Origin: Myrica gale
Taxonomy: Eukaryota; Streptophyta; Magnoliopsida; Fagales; Myricaceae
DNA length: 64,000 nt
Direction of reading: 5' to 3'
Assembly: GCA_963930655.1 (NCBI GenBank)
Contig: OZ005608.1
Location: 25,259,271-25,323,270 of the forward strand
Shown here in pieces: positions 35,146 to 46,800 of this stretch. A program made the position numbers and the translations under genes. Position 1 is the first letter of the stretch; each line of letters opens with the position of its first letter. The notes beneath the pieces are model-generated. The model searched no databases, was not told the origin of the DNA, and saw only the letters and a list, made by a program, of their open reading frames with translations.

Positions 35146-35821
35146 CCATCTCGCTCACGCAAAGGAATGCAGGCTGGTCGGCGTTTTAGGACTCTTCCCC
35201 TTTATAATTATCGAAGAGCTGAAAACTTCTTTGTCTTGAGGTCCATATCATTGAGTTTTTAATTCAAAGCAATAAGAACCCGAAAGATCAGCGCAAAGAC
35301 AAAGTCGATGAAGGATGAGGAAGGATGCATACTGTGTTGTCTTTTCATGACACCCTAGCCAGGACTTAAAGCAACCTGAGTCACTCATTCGGTAGTCCAT
35401 GCACTACCCAATCATCATTTTGGATTGCCATGCCGTGCCCATGCCAATCCGTGAAGCATTTTTTGCTCAGCGGTGAACCGCGTTCTCACCAATCGTTGCG
35501 TCTAGCTATTCGATAGTATGGGTATGCATAAGTGGCTCGCTCCAAAAATGCATGCTGTTGAGATTTGGAAGCAACTGGTTGGTTAATCGGTGAAGAAAAA
35601 AAGGACGTCGCAGCCTGTCGTCATAGTATTTATATCTCAGTAGAAGCCGCTCATATTATGGGTATGCACTAACTCAGTACTTCACCAAACTCATATACAC
35701 TACTTTCGGCTGTGCCCATGCAATGCTCTGCGTCAAATGGGAGGTTTTTATTTCCTTCGCTGATAAAAAAAAGAGAATATGTACACAAAGAAAGTGACAA
35801 ATAAAAAGTCACAATTACGTA

Positions 35822-36160
35822 GGGTTAAATATATTTTGTATCCTCTGACTATTAAAATTTAATAATATGCACTTAAATATATTATATTTATCACACTGCA
35901 TTCACTAATTATTGATTTCAAACACTTTAATACCTCGCTTCTTAAAAATTTTCAAAAAATAATTTTTTGACGTGTAAAATGATAATTTTGTCCCTATAAT
36001 TTTTTTTGTCACTATTATATGAGGGTAAAATCGTAATTTTAACGGAAAATGCAAAGTATCTGAAATCAATAGTTGATGAGTGCAATGTAACAAAATTAAT
36101 AAATTGGGATACAAAGTGTCCAGATCTACATAATTAAAGTGTGCAAAGTATATTTATCCC
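35822..36160. mobile_element. MITE-like element with GGGTTAAATATA ends
   Basis: The left end GGGTTAAATATATTTTG is matched by the inverse of the right end, GGGATAAATATACTTTG. The inside is AT-rich and partly self-complementary. No sure target duplication. Confidence 0.6.
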
Positions 36161-36209
36161 AAACAAAAACCAAATAGAAATTAAGGCAGAATACACATTC
36201 TAGTGACAA

Positions 36210-36212
<3 letters not shown>

Positions 36213-36244
<32 letters not shown>
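36213..36244. repeat. (TA)n microsatellite
   Basis: About 15 TA units. Confidence 0.9.
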
Positions 36245-36248
<4 letters not shown>

Positions 36249-37826
36249 TATACGATGGACCAACCATATCTATGCGGATGGATTTCGAGTACGTTAACTT
36301 TGGTATGCCATGAATTTATACATTGACTAGTAATTAAAATGCGAAGCATATATGTTGTAATTAAGTTAAAGTAGACCAACTTAAAGAGAGATAAACAATG
36401 TCTTTGTATGGATTATATCTAACTAATTATATATGAGGACATTTCAGGATAGACATTGTATAAATATTTGATAATATTTCAATGTGTCTAAACTAAAATA
36501 CAAACAGGTACGTGTTTATATTATTCTCAGACAAATTAAGATATGGTCAAACATTTATATATTAAAAAAATCTGGTAGTTGAGTGACTTATAAAATGAAA
36601 TCATATAAAAACAAACTAGGGGTTAATATCAGGCCACAAACTTGTTTTTGCTCGCTCTTATCTCCTGATTGATTGCTATAACAAAAGGTACGTAGAGCAT
36701 GTAAACCTCTGTTTTTGGTGCATTATCTAGTAGCATTAAGCCTAAAGCCCGTGTCCTCTTTGGTTAATTGCCTTTATTAGATTTTCCAATATTGATAGAA
36801 TGCAACATCGAAAAAGAATGTAGTAGGAAAAAGAAATTAAGAAAAGGATACAACTTTTAAGAGTAAAAGTTGGGTTATCACTAGGACGGTGCACCAGTAA
36901 GAGTACTATATATGCAGGATGTTCTACAGCTGACTCTGATGTGGGAACACAATTTCTTTCTTAAATAGTCTTGTGGCCGACATTCACTGTTTTTTTTGGC
37001 TGATCATGTGGCCGACGTTCACATTCGGTCTATTACACAAGCATAGGTTTGTATCTCAGTCGTTTACTATTTTAGAGATTTCAATTTCGCTATCAACTAT
37101 TTAATATTTAGAGTGCTTGATGATTATCTGATTTACGTAGAAGGTAAAAACTGTAAAGATTTTATAATTAATCTAGATGTAGGTAAATTAATCTAAATAT
37201 TCGATTAGAAAATAAGAAAAAAACCAGTGTGATATGCATATGCCTATAGCAGCTTTCCAACGTACAGTGAAAAGTGGGTTAAATGTGCAGTGACCAACTG
37301 TTACATTACAGACCCACCAAGCTTTCGACACTTTTTTTCTTTTTTTGATTGTACGTACCCTCCAAAGATTCCAAACAGGAAGTCACGAATATGGATTAAA
37401 AAATTTGGCTTAATTACTGCAATGGTATGGTGCTGCTCAGACTGTTCGGTCTAGTGCTGACGTGATATGTACAATATTCACTCGTTGAGTGAGTAACGAT
37501 AATTGAACGGAAGTATTAATTTGTCTCAAAACTATACTACAGAGATTATTTGGTTGAAAGTCATACCACATGAACTATTTTGTAATAATTGGATACCACA
37601 TGAATCTGTACGATAATTAAGCAAAAAAAATTGCTTCTCACCTTTTGCTTAACTTTAGAATGATAACTTTTTTTTCTGATGTTTTGTTCAGTTGATGCTT
37701 ATATTGACGATCGATCAGCCTTTTTTGTGGGACATGCAGGTTCATGTGCGCGAGGCCCATAAATATCTGGTCGAAACTACAAAATAAAAGTACATATCGG
37801 AGACCCTGGTCACTGGATGTCTCAGG

Positions 37827-38350
37827 CAGTAGCGAAACCAGAAGTGATTCTGAAGGGGGGTCAACTTCTAAGGAAAAATGACAAGAATTTTTTTTTACTA
37901 CGCAATGTAAAAAAATGTTTTAGAGTTAAAATATTGAAAATTACGGACTAAAAACACATCCAAATTTTTATCCCCACAAAACTGATTCCTACATGCCTAG
38001 CTATAATGCAACAACAAACCCACAAAAATGAAAGAAGGTTAAATGAAGAAAACAGACTAAATATACCTCATATATTGCTGGGGTTGGTACAATTGGTAGA
38101 AGAGACCATATAGAAATAGCAATAATAACAGATCACTAAGCCAAAAAATTGTTACATTTGGGTGAATTGGCTTGGAGCTGGACGAATGGGCTTTGACTGG
38201 GTGAAGGTGGGTGGCTGAGCAGTGGACAGAACTTGGACTGAGGTTTAAGGGGGGCCAGCTTGAACATAAAAGTTAGATGGAGGGGTGTCTTGTCGGCCGG
38301 TGGCTGCCTAACGCCCCTACCCCAAGAAGGCTTCCTCCAAACAAAATTGT
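37827..38350. mobile_element. hAT-related fragment, same family as 27289-28164
   Basis: From CAGTAGCGAAACCAGAAG on, the first about 140 bp follow the inverted right end of the element at 27289-28164, including GGAAAAATGACAA and the A/T-rich stretch after it. The far end cannot be placed; the value given is only a guess from a change of base composition. Confidence 0.5.
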
Positions 38351-38637
38351 CAAGTCTCGGATTTAAAAATAATAATTTCTTATATCTCATAAATGTTTAT
38401 TTTATGAAGGAATATGTTATATGTGTCATGTTTCCTATTTGTCTTTATTCTATGCCACTTAAATAGTATGTTACTACTTGTTCCGAGCCTTAACTTTTTA
38501 ATTATCACATTTTGTCTTTGTTTTCTCTAACTTATAAAGCTGATTGGAAGGTTGCGCTTTTTATTTAAGGTTTAGTTGTCGCTACAGTTTCTGTAATATT
38601 GATTTTTACTAACTCAGTCATTTGGATACAACTTTGA

Positions 38638-38848
38638 GCGGACGTTCTTGTAGTCCAATTTTTTTATATATATAGGTCATTTTGTCCATCAAAAGTTAGC
38701 CAACTAATAGAAGACCGACATAGATTAGGGATCGAGATATCTATTTTCGGGATCTGATAGCCTATTTTAAACCATGTTCCTATTAGGGGCTAACTTTTGA
38801 TGGACGAAAGGATATGTATGTCTAAAAAATTGACCACAAAGATCGCCA
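38638..38848. mobile_element. Small foldback element
   Basis: CATCAAAAGTTAGCC (38688-38702) is the inverse of GGCTAACTTTTGATG (38788-38802), and the outer parts (TAGTCCAATTTTTTTA and TAAAAAATTGACCACAA) also pair imperfectly. Non-coding. Confidence 0.55.
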
Positions 38849-39859
38849 AAATTATACCTTAAAGATTAATTTGTTAAAAGTTAATAACATAAAAACTATA
38901 TCAGTAATCAAGCTTTTATTTAATAATACATTTTTATTATATTTTCTTAGAAAAGGCATCCAGTTCAATTTTCTCCTTAGAGCATTTATAGCAGCCTCTT
39001 CAAATTTGGCTATCTACTTTAACCAAAAATCACGCTTCTCTATTTTAATTATCAACTTTTAAAAAACATTCCCAGCAGCTTCTCTATTTGAACCATCTAA
39101 TTTTACTATTATATATATGTATTAAGTTAGTCTTTAGTTTTAGAGAACTTCTTTCCTGCTATTTTAATAAACGTCAGCTTAGATAACAAATATAACTATT
39201 CAAGTTATGAAAATAAAATCCATGTGCTCCAAAGAGTGCTCCACTGGAGTGCAATAAAAGAAACTCACGCTGGGAGGAAGAAGAAAAAGAAAGAGGGGTG
39301 AGGGTGAGAACCAGAAGGAAGAAAAGAAAAAGATGGAGAGAGATAGTAAAGAAAAAAAAAGGAAAAGAAAAAGTATTAATATTTTAATATTAAGAAGTGT
39401 TGTTCACATGTTAAACTTTGTTGTTTAAATTTTTTAAATTAGAGAAACCGTTGAAAAATATTTTTTTGATTAAATTGATTCCTTATTCCAGCAAAAGTGT
39501 TAGAATAGATAGCAGGCTAGAAACGCTCGCAGTCCCCCTAAACATTTGAGACGCCCATGTCAGGTACGGTTTGCGTCTGGGGGAGTCCCACAAGGCTAAG
39601 CAGCATGTGCAAGATTTCATGGCAGAATCTGGGATGACTAAAGTAAGAATATCTTTAGCGAGAACCAGAACCTAATCTACTTTAAAGTGTACGTAAAGAA
39701 ATATATAGGAAATAAATGAAAGTTCTCTGTGACAATGCCATGTATGGGGTTGAATCTTTCTGGACTACTTTTTTTCTCCACTACGGTCCACGCAGGGAAT
39801 CCTTAAATATCTTCTTTTCATAAAGAAAACCATAAACACCACCATTTATATGATCCCTC

Positions 39860-39866
39860 TATAAGA
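39860..39866 (+). promoter_or_regulatory. Probable TATA box of GDSL-4
   Basis: TATAAGA lies about 95 bp before the ATG at 39958, with a (GA)n leader in between. Confidence 0.5.
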
Positions 39867-39957
39867 TCCCGGCCAGTGAACCCACCATTTACTGCCCACA
39901 CACACGGCGCCAAATTTAGCGAGAGAGAGAGAGAGAGAGTTCTCTTGCACTCTATCC

Positions 39958-42344
39958 ATGGCTTCCAACGTTTGGCTGCTGAGTTTCCTCCTCTGTCTGT
40001 CCTTCTTTATGATAAGCTTGACCTCCTTGAAGGCTCAGATGGTCCCGGCCATGTTTGTATTTGGAGACTCTCTTGTGGATGTGGGCAACAACAACCACCT
40101 GAAGCTTTCACTTGCCAAAGCAGATTTTCCCCACAACGGCATCGACTTCCCCAACAAAAAGCCAACCGGAAGGTTTACGAATGGCAAGAATGCTGCAGAC
40201 TTCCTCGGTAAGTTGACCCAAACGCCTTCAACCCTCAACTACTGTTATTAACCATAAGTTGATGAAGTTCATCCCAATTCCCAGAACAGTTCCAGTCATT
40301 CCACTATCAATTTCCTCATGATCTATTGACTCTTGATTTTCAGCTAATCACTGAATCAAATTTTAGGAGTATTTTTTCCAATAACTTTTTTTATCGATTG
40401 GATCTTTCATCGGTAAGAAAGATTCCAAAGCATAAGGACCACAAATTTGGCGGTTAGTTTATAGATTTGCTTATTGGGACCGGCTGTAATATTATATACG
40501 TCGTGTCAAGCAAAGGCTGGCTAGATTTTAAAGTTGTCTTTTTGGTGCATACAAGCTTTTAAGGATAATATATGTGATCACAGCATCTTTGCCCTCCCCT
40601 TTTCCTTTCACTCTTTCACCCTTTCACCCTTTCATGTGATAAACCTTTCGGCTACCCAGAACTGACGGCATAGGAAACTAGATGACCTTTACATTAAGGA
40701 AATCACGAGCAAAGTCAGTGCAACAGTGATTTTTCCTTTAGGATTTGGGAAGGCCATTTCAATTAATAACCAACAGTAGAGGCAGATATATATATGCTTG
40801 TATTGTGTATTTTTCACAACTTTCTCTTTGAAACCTAATGGAGTTATTGGCATGCAGCTGAGAAAGTGGGTCTGCCAACTCCACCGCCATACCTCTCTCT
40901 TGAATCCAAGTCCAACAACAGCAATGCGTCGTTTCTAACCGGTGTTAGCTTCGCCTCCGGAGGTGCCGGAATCTTTGACGGCACAGACAAACGTTATGTA
41001 AGTGTAAAAGAAAACAAAGTAATCCCTTTCTTGGGTCCTGTACTTCTACATATTTCTTTTTTCTTTTCCTTTATCCGCAAAACTGGGCTTTTATAACCTG
41101 GGCCCATCTGCCCAAAGCACGAGTTTGAGCTCTCCCGAATGAGCTATAAAGTGTTGATATTTGTATCTGAATTGTCTTCTGCAGAGACAATCAATTCCTT
41201 TGACGAAACAAGTTGACTACTTTTCAACAGTATGTGAAGACTTGAAGCAACAGCAAGGAAACTTAAGTGCACAGAGGCTTTTGTCCGAATCTCTGATCGC
41301 CGTTGTGATTGGGAGCAACGATATCTTTGGTTACTTCGACTCTTCTGACCAAAGCAAGAATAACACCCCACAGCAGTACGTGGACTTGATGGTTCTCACA
41401 CTGAAGGCACAGTTGAGGGTAATTAATTACAAAGCACCCATCTCTTTTTCCTTTTTGTTTTGATACAGCAAAAGGAACAACTTTTGGGACGTGTTTGATC
41501 CATTGTGTTTCATGACCTCACCATTGTACTTTTTGAATTTATGGCAGCGCATATACGACTATGGCGGACGTAAATTTGGGATAGCAGGGGTCGGGGCAAT
41601 CGGGTGCTGTCCGTCGCAGAGGGATAAGAACAAAACGGAAGAATGCAATGAAGAAATGAACAGCTGGTCTGTTAAATACAATGAAGGCCTTACGGCAATG
41701 CTGCAGGAATTGAAATCAGAGCTCAAGGACATCAATTACTCTTACTTTAATACGTACAGTGTCTTGCTAAACTTCATTCAGAACCCAAAAGCTTATGGTA
41801 CGGTATTATTTTCCATTCTGAGAAGTTTTGAGCGCAAAGAAAACTTCCAAAACGAAAGGGCAAAAGGAATTCCTTTTACATTGTTCTGTTCTTGAAATAT
41901 TCATGTTTGGTTAGGAGCATAATTTTAACAAGTTGAATCCTTTAAAGTTACTGAAAATGATCAAAAACCTCACCCCACGAAAGTTTTTAATATAGCAGAC
42001 TGCAGAGTGGCTGTCTTGTCTTAGTTTCTCTTCCTTTTTTTTTCCTACCTCTGCTCCATTTCTGTTAGTCCTTTTATGGGACATTAGTTTGATTACGAAG
42101 CTATTTCTATATTTTATTTTCAGGATTTGCAGAGGTTAAAGCTGCATGTTGTGGACTAGGGAACCTTAAGGCTAAGGTGGCTTGCCTTCCAATTTCGACC
42201 TATTGTACCAACAGAAGGGATCACGTCTTCTGGGACCTATACCATCCTACAGAGGCTGCTCATCGCCTTATTATAGATAGCTTCTTTGATGGTCCTTCGC
42301 AATACACATTTCCGCTGAATGTGAGACAGCTAGTCAAAGTGTAA
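39958..42344 (+). CDS. GDSL esterase/lipase 4 of the tandem array
   Basis: Exons 39958-40207, 40858-40997, 41185-41418, 41548-41797 and 42124-42344 join in phase to 364 residues, the longest of the four. The signal peptide ends LKAQ. Catalytic blocks [33 protein letters not shown] and VFWDLYHPTEA are intact. Of the four copies it looks closest to the Arabidopsis At5g55050 protein as I remember it (RQSIPLTKQVDYFS, QRLLSES, NSWSVKYNEGL). Intron 2 carries, 30-60 bp before exon 3, a stretch resembling the inverse of a tRNA D-arm. Secreted; substrate unknown. Confidence 0.93.
41124..41151 (-). pseudogene. tRNA 5'-half-like fragment in GDSL-4 intron 2
   Basis: The plus strand reads GAGCTCTCCCGAATGAGCTAT; the matching part of the tRNA-Phe gene (43252-43270) reads GCTCTCCCAACTGAGCTAT. 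Seventeen of 19 bases agree over the D-arm. The acceptor stem and the 3' half are not recognisable. Confidence 0.5.
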
Positions 42345-42852
42345 GCCTTTCGGCTATGTTTGGATGGCTCTGAGTCTTATTTTTAGTCTTTAAAACTAAT
42401 AATGAAAGAGAAAACTAACAGCGTTTTTTCTCTCTTCTTCTCGTCTTTTTCTCTCATTCTCTTCTCTCTCTCCCCTATGCGACTGCGACCTAAACACGAC
42501 CCAGAGCTCAAGGACCCTTCTCCAAGTCATCTCGAGTCTCCACCCAAATTTCTCCTTTTAAACTATGCATTTGTTTAGTTGTGGAATTGCTACTTATTCT
42601 CAGTTGATTTCAGCGTACACCGACTGTTTTAGGGTTAATCTTCCTTTCTTTCTGTATTGATTTTTTTTTTCTTATTTATTTTTAGCTAAATGTTAAACTT
42701 AAACAAAATGTTTCCTCCAGTTTGAGTGGTGCACTGATTCAAAAATTGATCGATAAATCATAATCTTAATTACTTAATTCATTACTTTTAGAATGGATTA
42801 ATTCATTACTACAAATTTCAAATTCTTTGTCTTGTTCATAAATATCATGAGA

Positions 42853-43198
42853 GGCAGCCGCATATGCTTTACTAATTTGCGAAGATACTCTGTGTTCTTA
42901 TCGAATCGCTTCCTCGTTTGCCCAAAACAAATGAGCTTTTCACAAATTGGGCCGTCTAGCCGACGTAGGAAAACAACCGTGAATCGTGCTCGAAAAAGTC
43001 AGAAAAACAGCAAATGCCAATGGGTAGGCAGCCGCATATGCTTTACTAATTTGTGAAGATACTCTGTTGTTCTTATCGAATCGCTTCCTCGTTTGCCCAA
43101 AACAAATGAGCTTTTCACAAATTGGGCCGTCTAGCCGACGTAGGAAAACAACCGTAAATCGTGCTCGAAAAAGTCAGAAAAACAGCAAATGCCAATGG
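42853..43198. repeat. Tandem duplication of a ~172-bp unit beside tRNA-Phe
   Basis: GGCAGCCGCATATGCTTTAC begins copies at about 42853 and 43027; both run through TTGGGCCGTCTAGCCGACG to GCAAATGCCAATGG, with only a few differences. The second copy ends 7 bp from the 3' end of the tRNA gene. Confidence 0.9.
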
Positions 43199-43204
43199 TA
43201 AAAA

Positions 43205-43229
43205 TGCGGTGAGCGTGGATCGAACACGC

Positions 43230-43272
<43 letters not shown>

Positions 43273-43277
43273 CCCGC
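43205..43277 (-). tRNA. tRNA-Phe (GAA)
   Basis: The minus strand begins GCGGGGATAGCTCAGTTGGG, has the anticodon loop CTGAAGA with anticodon GAA, the T-loop GTTCGATCC, and ends CACCGCA without an encoded CCA. Length is 73 nt and there is no intron. It looks identical to the usual plant nuclear tRNA-Phe. D-arm and T-arm promoter boxes (A and B) are present. A T-run typical of Pol III termination is not seen directly behind its 3' end, in the 172-bp repeats. Confidence 0.95.
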
Positions 43278-43616
43278 TTGTGTTTGAACTTTGTAATATT
43301 ATTACATCTTATAATAATAATATTTTTTATGTTAACCATTAATGCCCTTCAAAAAAATTTCCCCAAAGTTACAAGCTAATTGATAAAGAAAATATGGGAC
43401 ATATGGCAGAATTTCAATGGTTGGATCTCAATCCAAGGGATAAATTGTTGTTATTAAAAAAACATGATAATTTGCCAAGGAAAAAAAAAAGATAATTTAA
43501 CGGAATCAATTGCCGAAAACAGCAGTTTAGAGGATATATTGCAAATGGGATGCTTGTTTGAAAAGGTAAACTGAGTTGTCTCTCTACCTTTTGTTTGTTA
43601 TCATGATGCAGCGTGA

Positions 43617-43682
43617 AGTAATTTTCTGGACTACACTTGAAAGAACAGCTAGGACGCGTGAGTGCAAAAGAGCTTTTATCCA
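43617..43682 (+). pseudogene. Relic of exon 3 of a fifth GDSL gene
   Basis: After a GCAG resembling the exon 3 acceptor, the sequence reads LKEQLGRVSAKELLSR in one frame, close to DLKQQQGNLSAQRLLSES of GDSL-4 and ELNKKLGSSGAKRLLSKS of GDSL-1. The N-terminal part of the exon (RQSIPLTKQVDYFS) is reduced to a few bases, and the block ends where IGSND should follow. It is a truncated, non-functional piece in array orientation. Confidence 0.65.
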
Positions 43683-43886
43683 GGTAAAATGAATATGTTC
43701 CAAACAAATGAATCGATGTTCCATTTTACAGACTGCAGAGCGTGCAGTCTTGGAACCCACAAGCTTAATGCTCTGGGTCCTGTCCCCGCCAATTTCGTTA
43801 GATTGCCCCTGAAGAAATCAGAATTTATAAGTTTGATTACTTTCTTGTGGAGATAATCATAGTAGAGAAGGACACCGTCGATGATT

Positions 43887-46800
43887 TCACGACCAAGATG
43901 GAAATATATCGTGAAAGAAAAGGCTGAGGTCCCCCTTGTGAACATCAAATGCCAAAAACTTGTCCACTGCGTCCTGCATTCATGTCCAAAGGAAGGGGAA
44001 CGAAATGAGTACAAAATAGGAGGAGGAGCCCAGGAAATGCCATGCGCATCTAAGATTTATCGCTCAAATAACACCTTGTATTGCTGATCTTGAGCTGAGA
44101 TATTCTCATTGCACAAGCGCTCAATATGGTCAGTATTTCCAATAGCATCCAAGACAAATGCTGCTCGCTTGATTACCTCCTCTGGGACACCTAGGCAAGC
44201 CATGCAAATCAGTTTAGTTAGAAATTGGAAATAGTCAGAGAAGCAGCGCCTAGCCCCAAACATAAAGGAAAAAAAACGAGTTTACATGAACAAAATTTTG
44301 AAACCGTGTTTTACTTGCATATAGCCATGCAACAAAAACCAGAAGAAAGCCACGAATTTGTCCCTTTTTTGTTTTTGTGAACACCAAATATAGTTGGAGT
44401 TCCAATAATGTTTCAGATGTACCAGCAAGCAGAGCACAATGCAGCCCTGCAGGATGTAAACTGGCATGAATAATTGCTTTTAATATTTCAAAATGTGAAA
44501 ATGCCTAATTTAGAGAAGCAATTATATACTCACCACAGCTAAGAAGTGAATGTCCAGGAACAAGCCTGCAAGCAATATAAAAAATAAGATCACAGAAAAC
44601 TAGCGCTTCACATGCAATGCCCAATTAGAAGTAAGAACCTATGAGTTGAACACAAAAGGGTGAATTCCAAACATTAATGATCTTGATTTGAAATGAGTCA
44701 AAATACTTATCCCGCAAGGAATACAGAAAATAATTGGTTTCTAGATATTTATGGCAAACCAAATTGAGGAGACATCATTTATCCCAAATAAATCATTTTG
44801 GAGGAAACAAACAAAAAAACTCTAACCCAGTTTTGTGATGAAGTCTGCCATATAAGGGCCATGGGACAATATTTCTTGAGAGTATTGCAATAAATAGAGC
44901 AAGACATATACCGATATAAAAATACAATGTCTTCAGCATTTGTAGAATTGTTGTCAGGCCTCAGCACACTCATGGTGTAAAAGTTGATCATCTCGGACTG
45001 AAATCACCAGAAGAATACAACAATATATTAACTCTTCAATGATGTCCAACCATTAGGTGTGAATAATTGAGATAACAAATCTACAAAGTTGTAACCTCCG
45101 GCAGGCAAGTCTTATCAATTATCTCAGTCAAATGAGTAAACACCAGAACCTGCAAGATGATGAAGCGTAGTTGGCTTCAAGCTAGATCTAGTGCCAGCAT
45201 TTTTTTTTAATTGCCCTTAGATGTTGAGTTAGATGACTCTTAAATAGAAAGGACTGGAGAGTAATATAATTAAATTCATCAAAAGGCTTCCATTTTTTTT
45301 TTGGGCTGGGGGAGGAATAATCGATATTAAGATGCTATTCTTATGGCAGGAAGTAAAAAGCCATGACAAAGCGGTTTATGGTTCCACCAAGTAGACCAAT
45401 GCCATCTGCAATAATTTTGAGAAAATTAGTGCGATATAAAGCATCTGCAATTTTATAGTTCTATACTCATTGCATATCCAAGATTTAAAAGTTAATTGGT
45501 TGCAGGGATTAACCTTCTGTCAGAGTGCCTTTACCAAATTCATCCAACAGACATAAAGATCGTGAAGTTGCATGCCTGTATGATTTTTCATTGTCAATGC
45601 TATAGAAGGGAAGAACATCAAAATTAAAATTTGAGTGCGTTGACAATTTAGGTGATGTCCAGCTTATGGAACCCTGTAAACTTGGCAACCAAAATATGGG
45701 TTATAACACTTAGAAAGCGTTGAAAAACCAAGAAACATGAGAGGCAGATGAAACCACGACCATTTTTTCAGTAGTGTGAAACCATCCTAGCCAGACTCAT
45801 TGTGGTGTACCTTAGCATCATCCCTACTTGATGTAGATCAATCATAAACGTTGACTGTTCGGCAGTCATAAATTTGCTTCCCATTGCACAGAATATCCTG
45901 CCATCATAGGGATTGTTCAAACAAACCATGTCATTTTTGTATTATAGCTCTTCCAAGAAAGATGTTGGAGATATTGAGGTCACACCTATCAGTCAAACCC
46001 ACAGTTGCAGCATCTGCTGGAACAAAACTCCCAATATGGGAAAGGAAAACAATTAAAGCTACCTGGAAGAATAAATTTTCAGTATGTTAGGGTGAAATAG
46101 AGATACAATGCTATCATTCCATTCCCACCTATTTAAACACAGGAACGTAACAGTTATCAGAAAGAAGGCCGCCTCAAAATTAATTTTGGTTCCACACAGT
46201 GGTCAACAGCCAAAACAGTTTTTAGAAACAGATATAAGAATACAGATGCTATGAATGGAATGCTGTTCCATAAATAACATGTTCCAAAATTGGGAGCATT
46301 CTTTTTAAGTGAAAAGCTGATTTTTGCAATAAAACGAGTGCATCCAGGTGCCTTCAATATACCAGTAAAAGGAATACGTTTACTCTAAAATAGGTTTTTC
46401 AGAAGCAAAAGAGAGTTTGTGTACCAGAATAAATGCACGTGACATACATGTAAATATTACCAGTAGGACTGACACAAGTTGGTAGATAAAGCAAAATCCA
46501 TTTCAGCATCTGTAAAAATATGCTTTATAAAGAAAGGGGAAATATTATCTCTTGTAAGGAACATCGTATTATTTCTTGTAAGGAAAAGAATAAATGAGTG
46601 ACCTGCTTTATATATATACTTTTCCCCGAATAATTAGGACCTGTGATGATGTGAATTTTTCCTGATACAACACAGTTTAGACAAAATTGAACTTAGTTGA
46701 GCCGAGATGGAATTGATGTCATGTGATTGAGTATGTCTTCCATTTACCTCCAGTTCCATCATGAATCTTTGTATCATTGGGGATAAATGTGTCCACTGTC

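Larger units (their letters stand above)
34337..39957. other. 5.6-kb intergenic region between GDSL-3 and GDSL-4
   Basis: The largest gap in the array. It holds an LTR/primer-site relic (to 35145), a MITE (35822-36160), a (TA)n run, a hAT-related fragment from 37827 and a foldback element (38638-38848). No gene or intact open frame of note is visible. Short GA-rich repeats stand just before the GDSL-4 start. Confidence 0.55.
42345..43886. other. Region between GDSL-4 and the MSH5 stop
   Basis: It contains the GDSL-4 3' flank, a tandem pair of 172-bp units (42853-43198), the tRNA-Phe gene and the relic of a further GDSL exon (43617-43682). The part after 43690 should be MSH5 3' UTR. Confidence 0.6.

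Noticed and set aside
43676-44014. 112-codon minus-strand frame as a separate gene
   Set aside because: It overlaps the last MSH5 exon in another frame and matches nothing.
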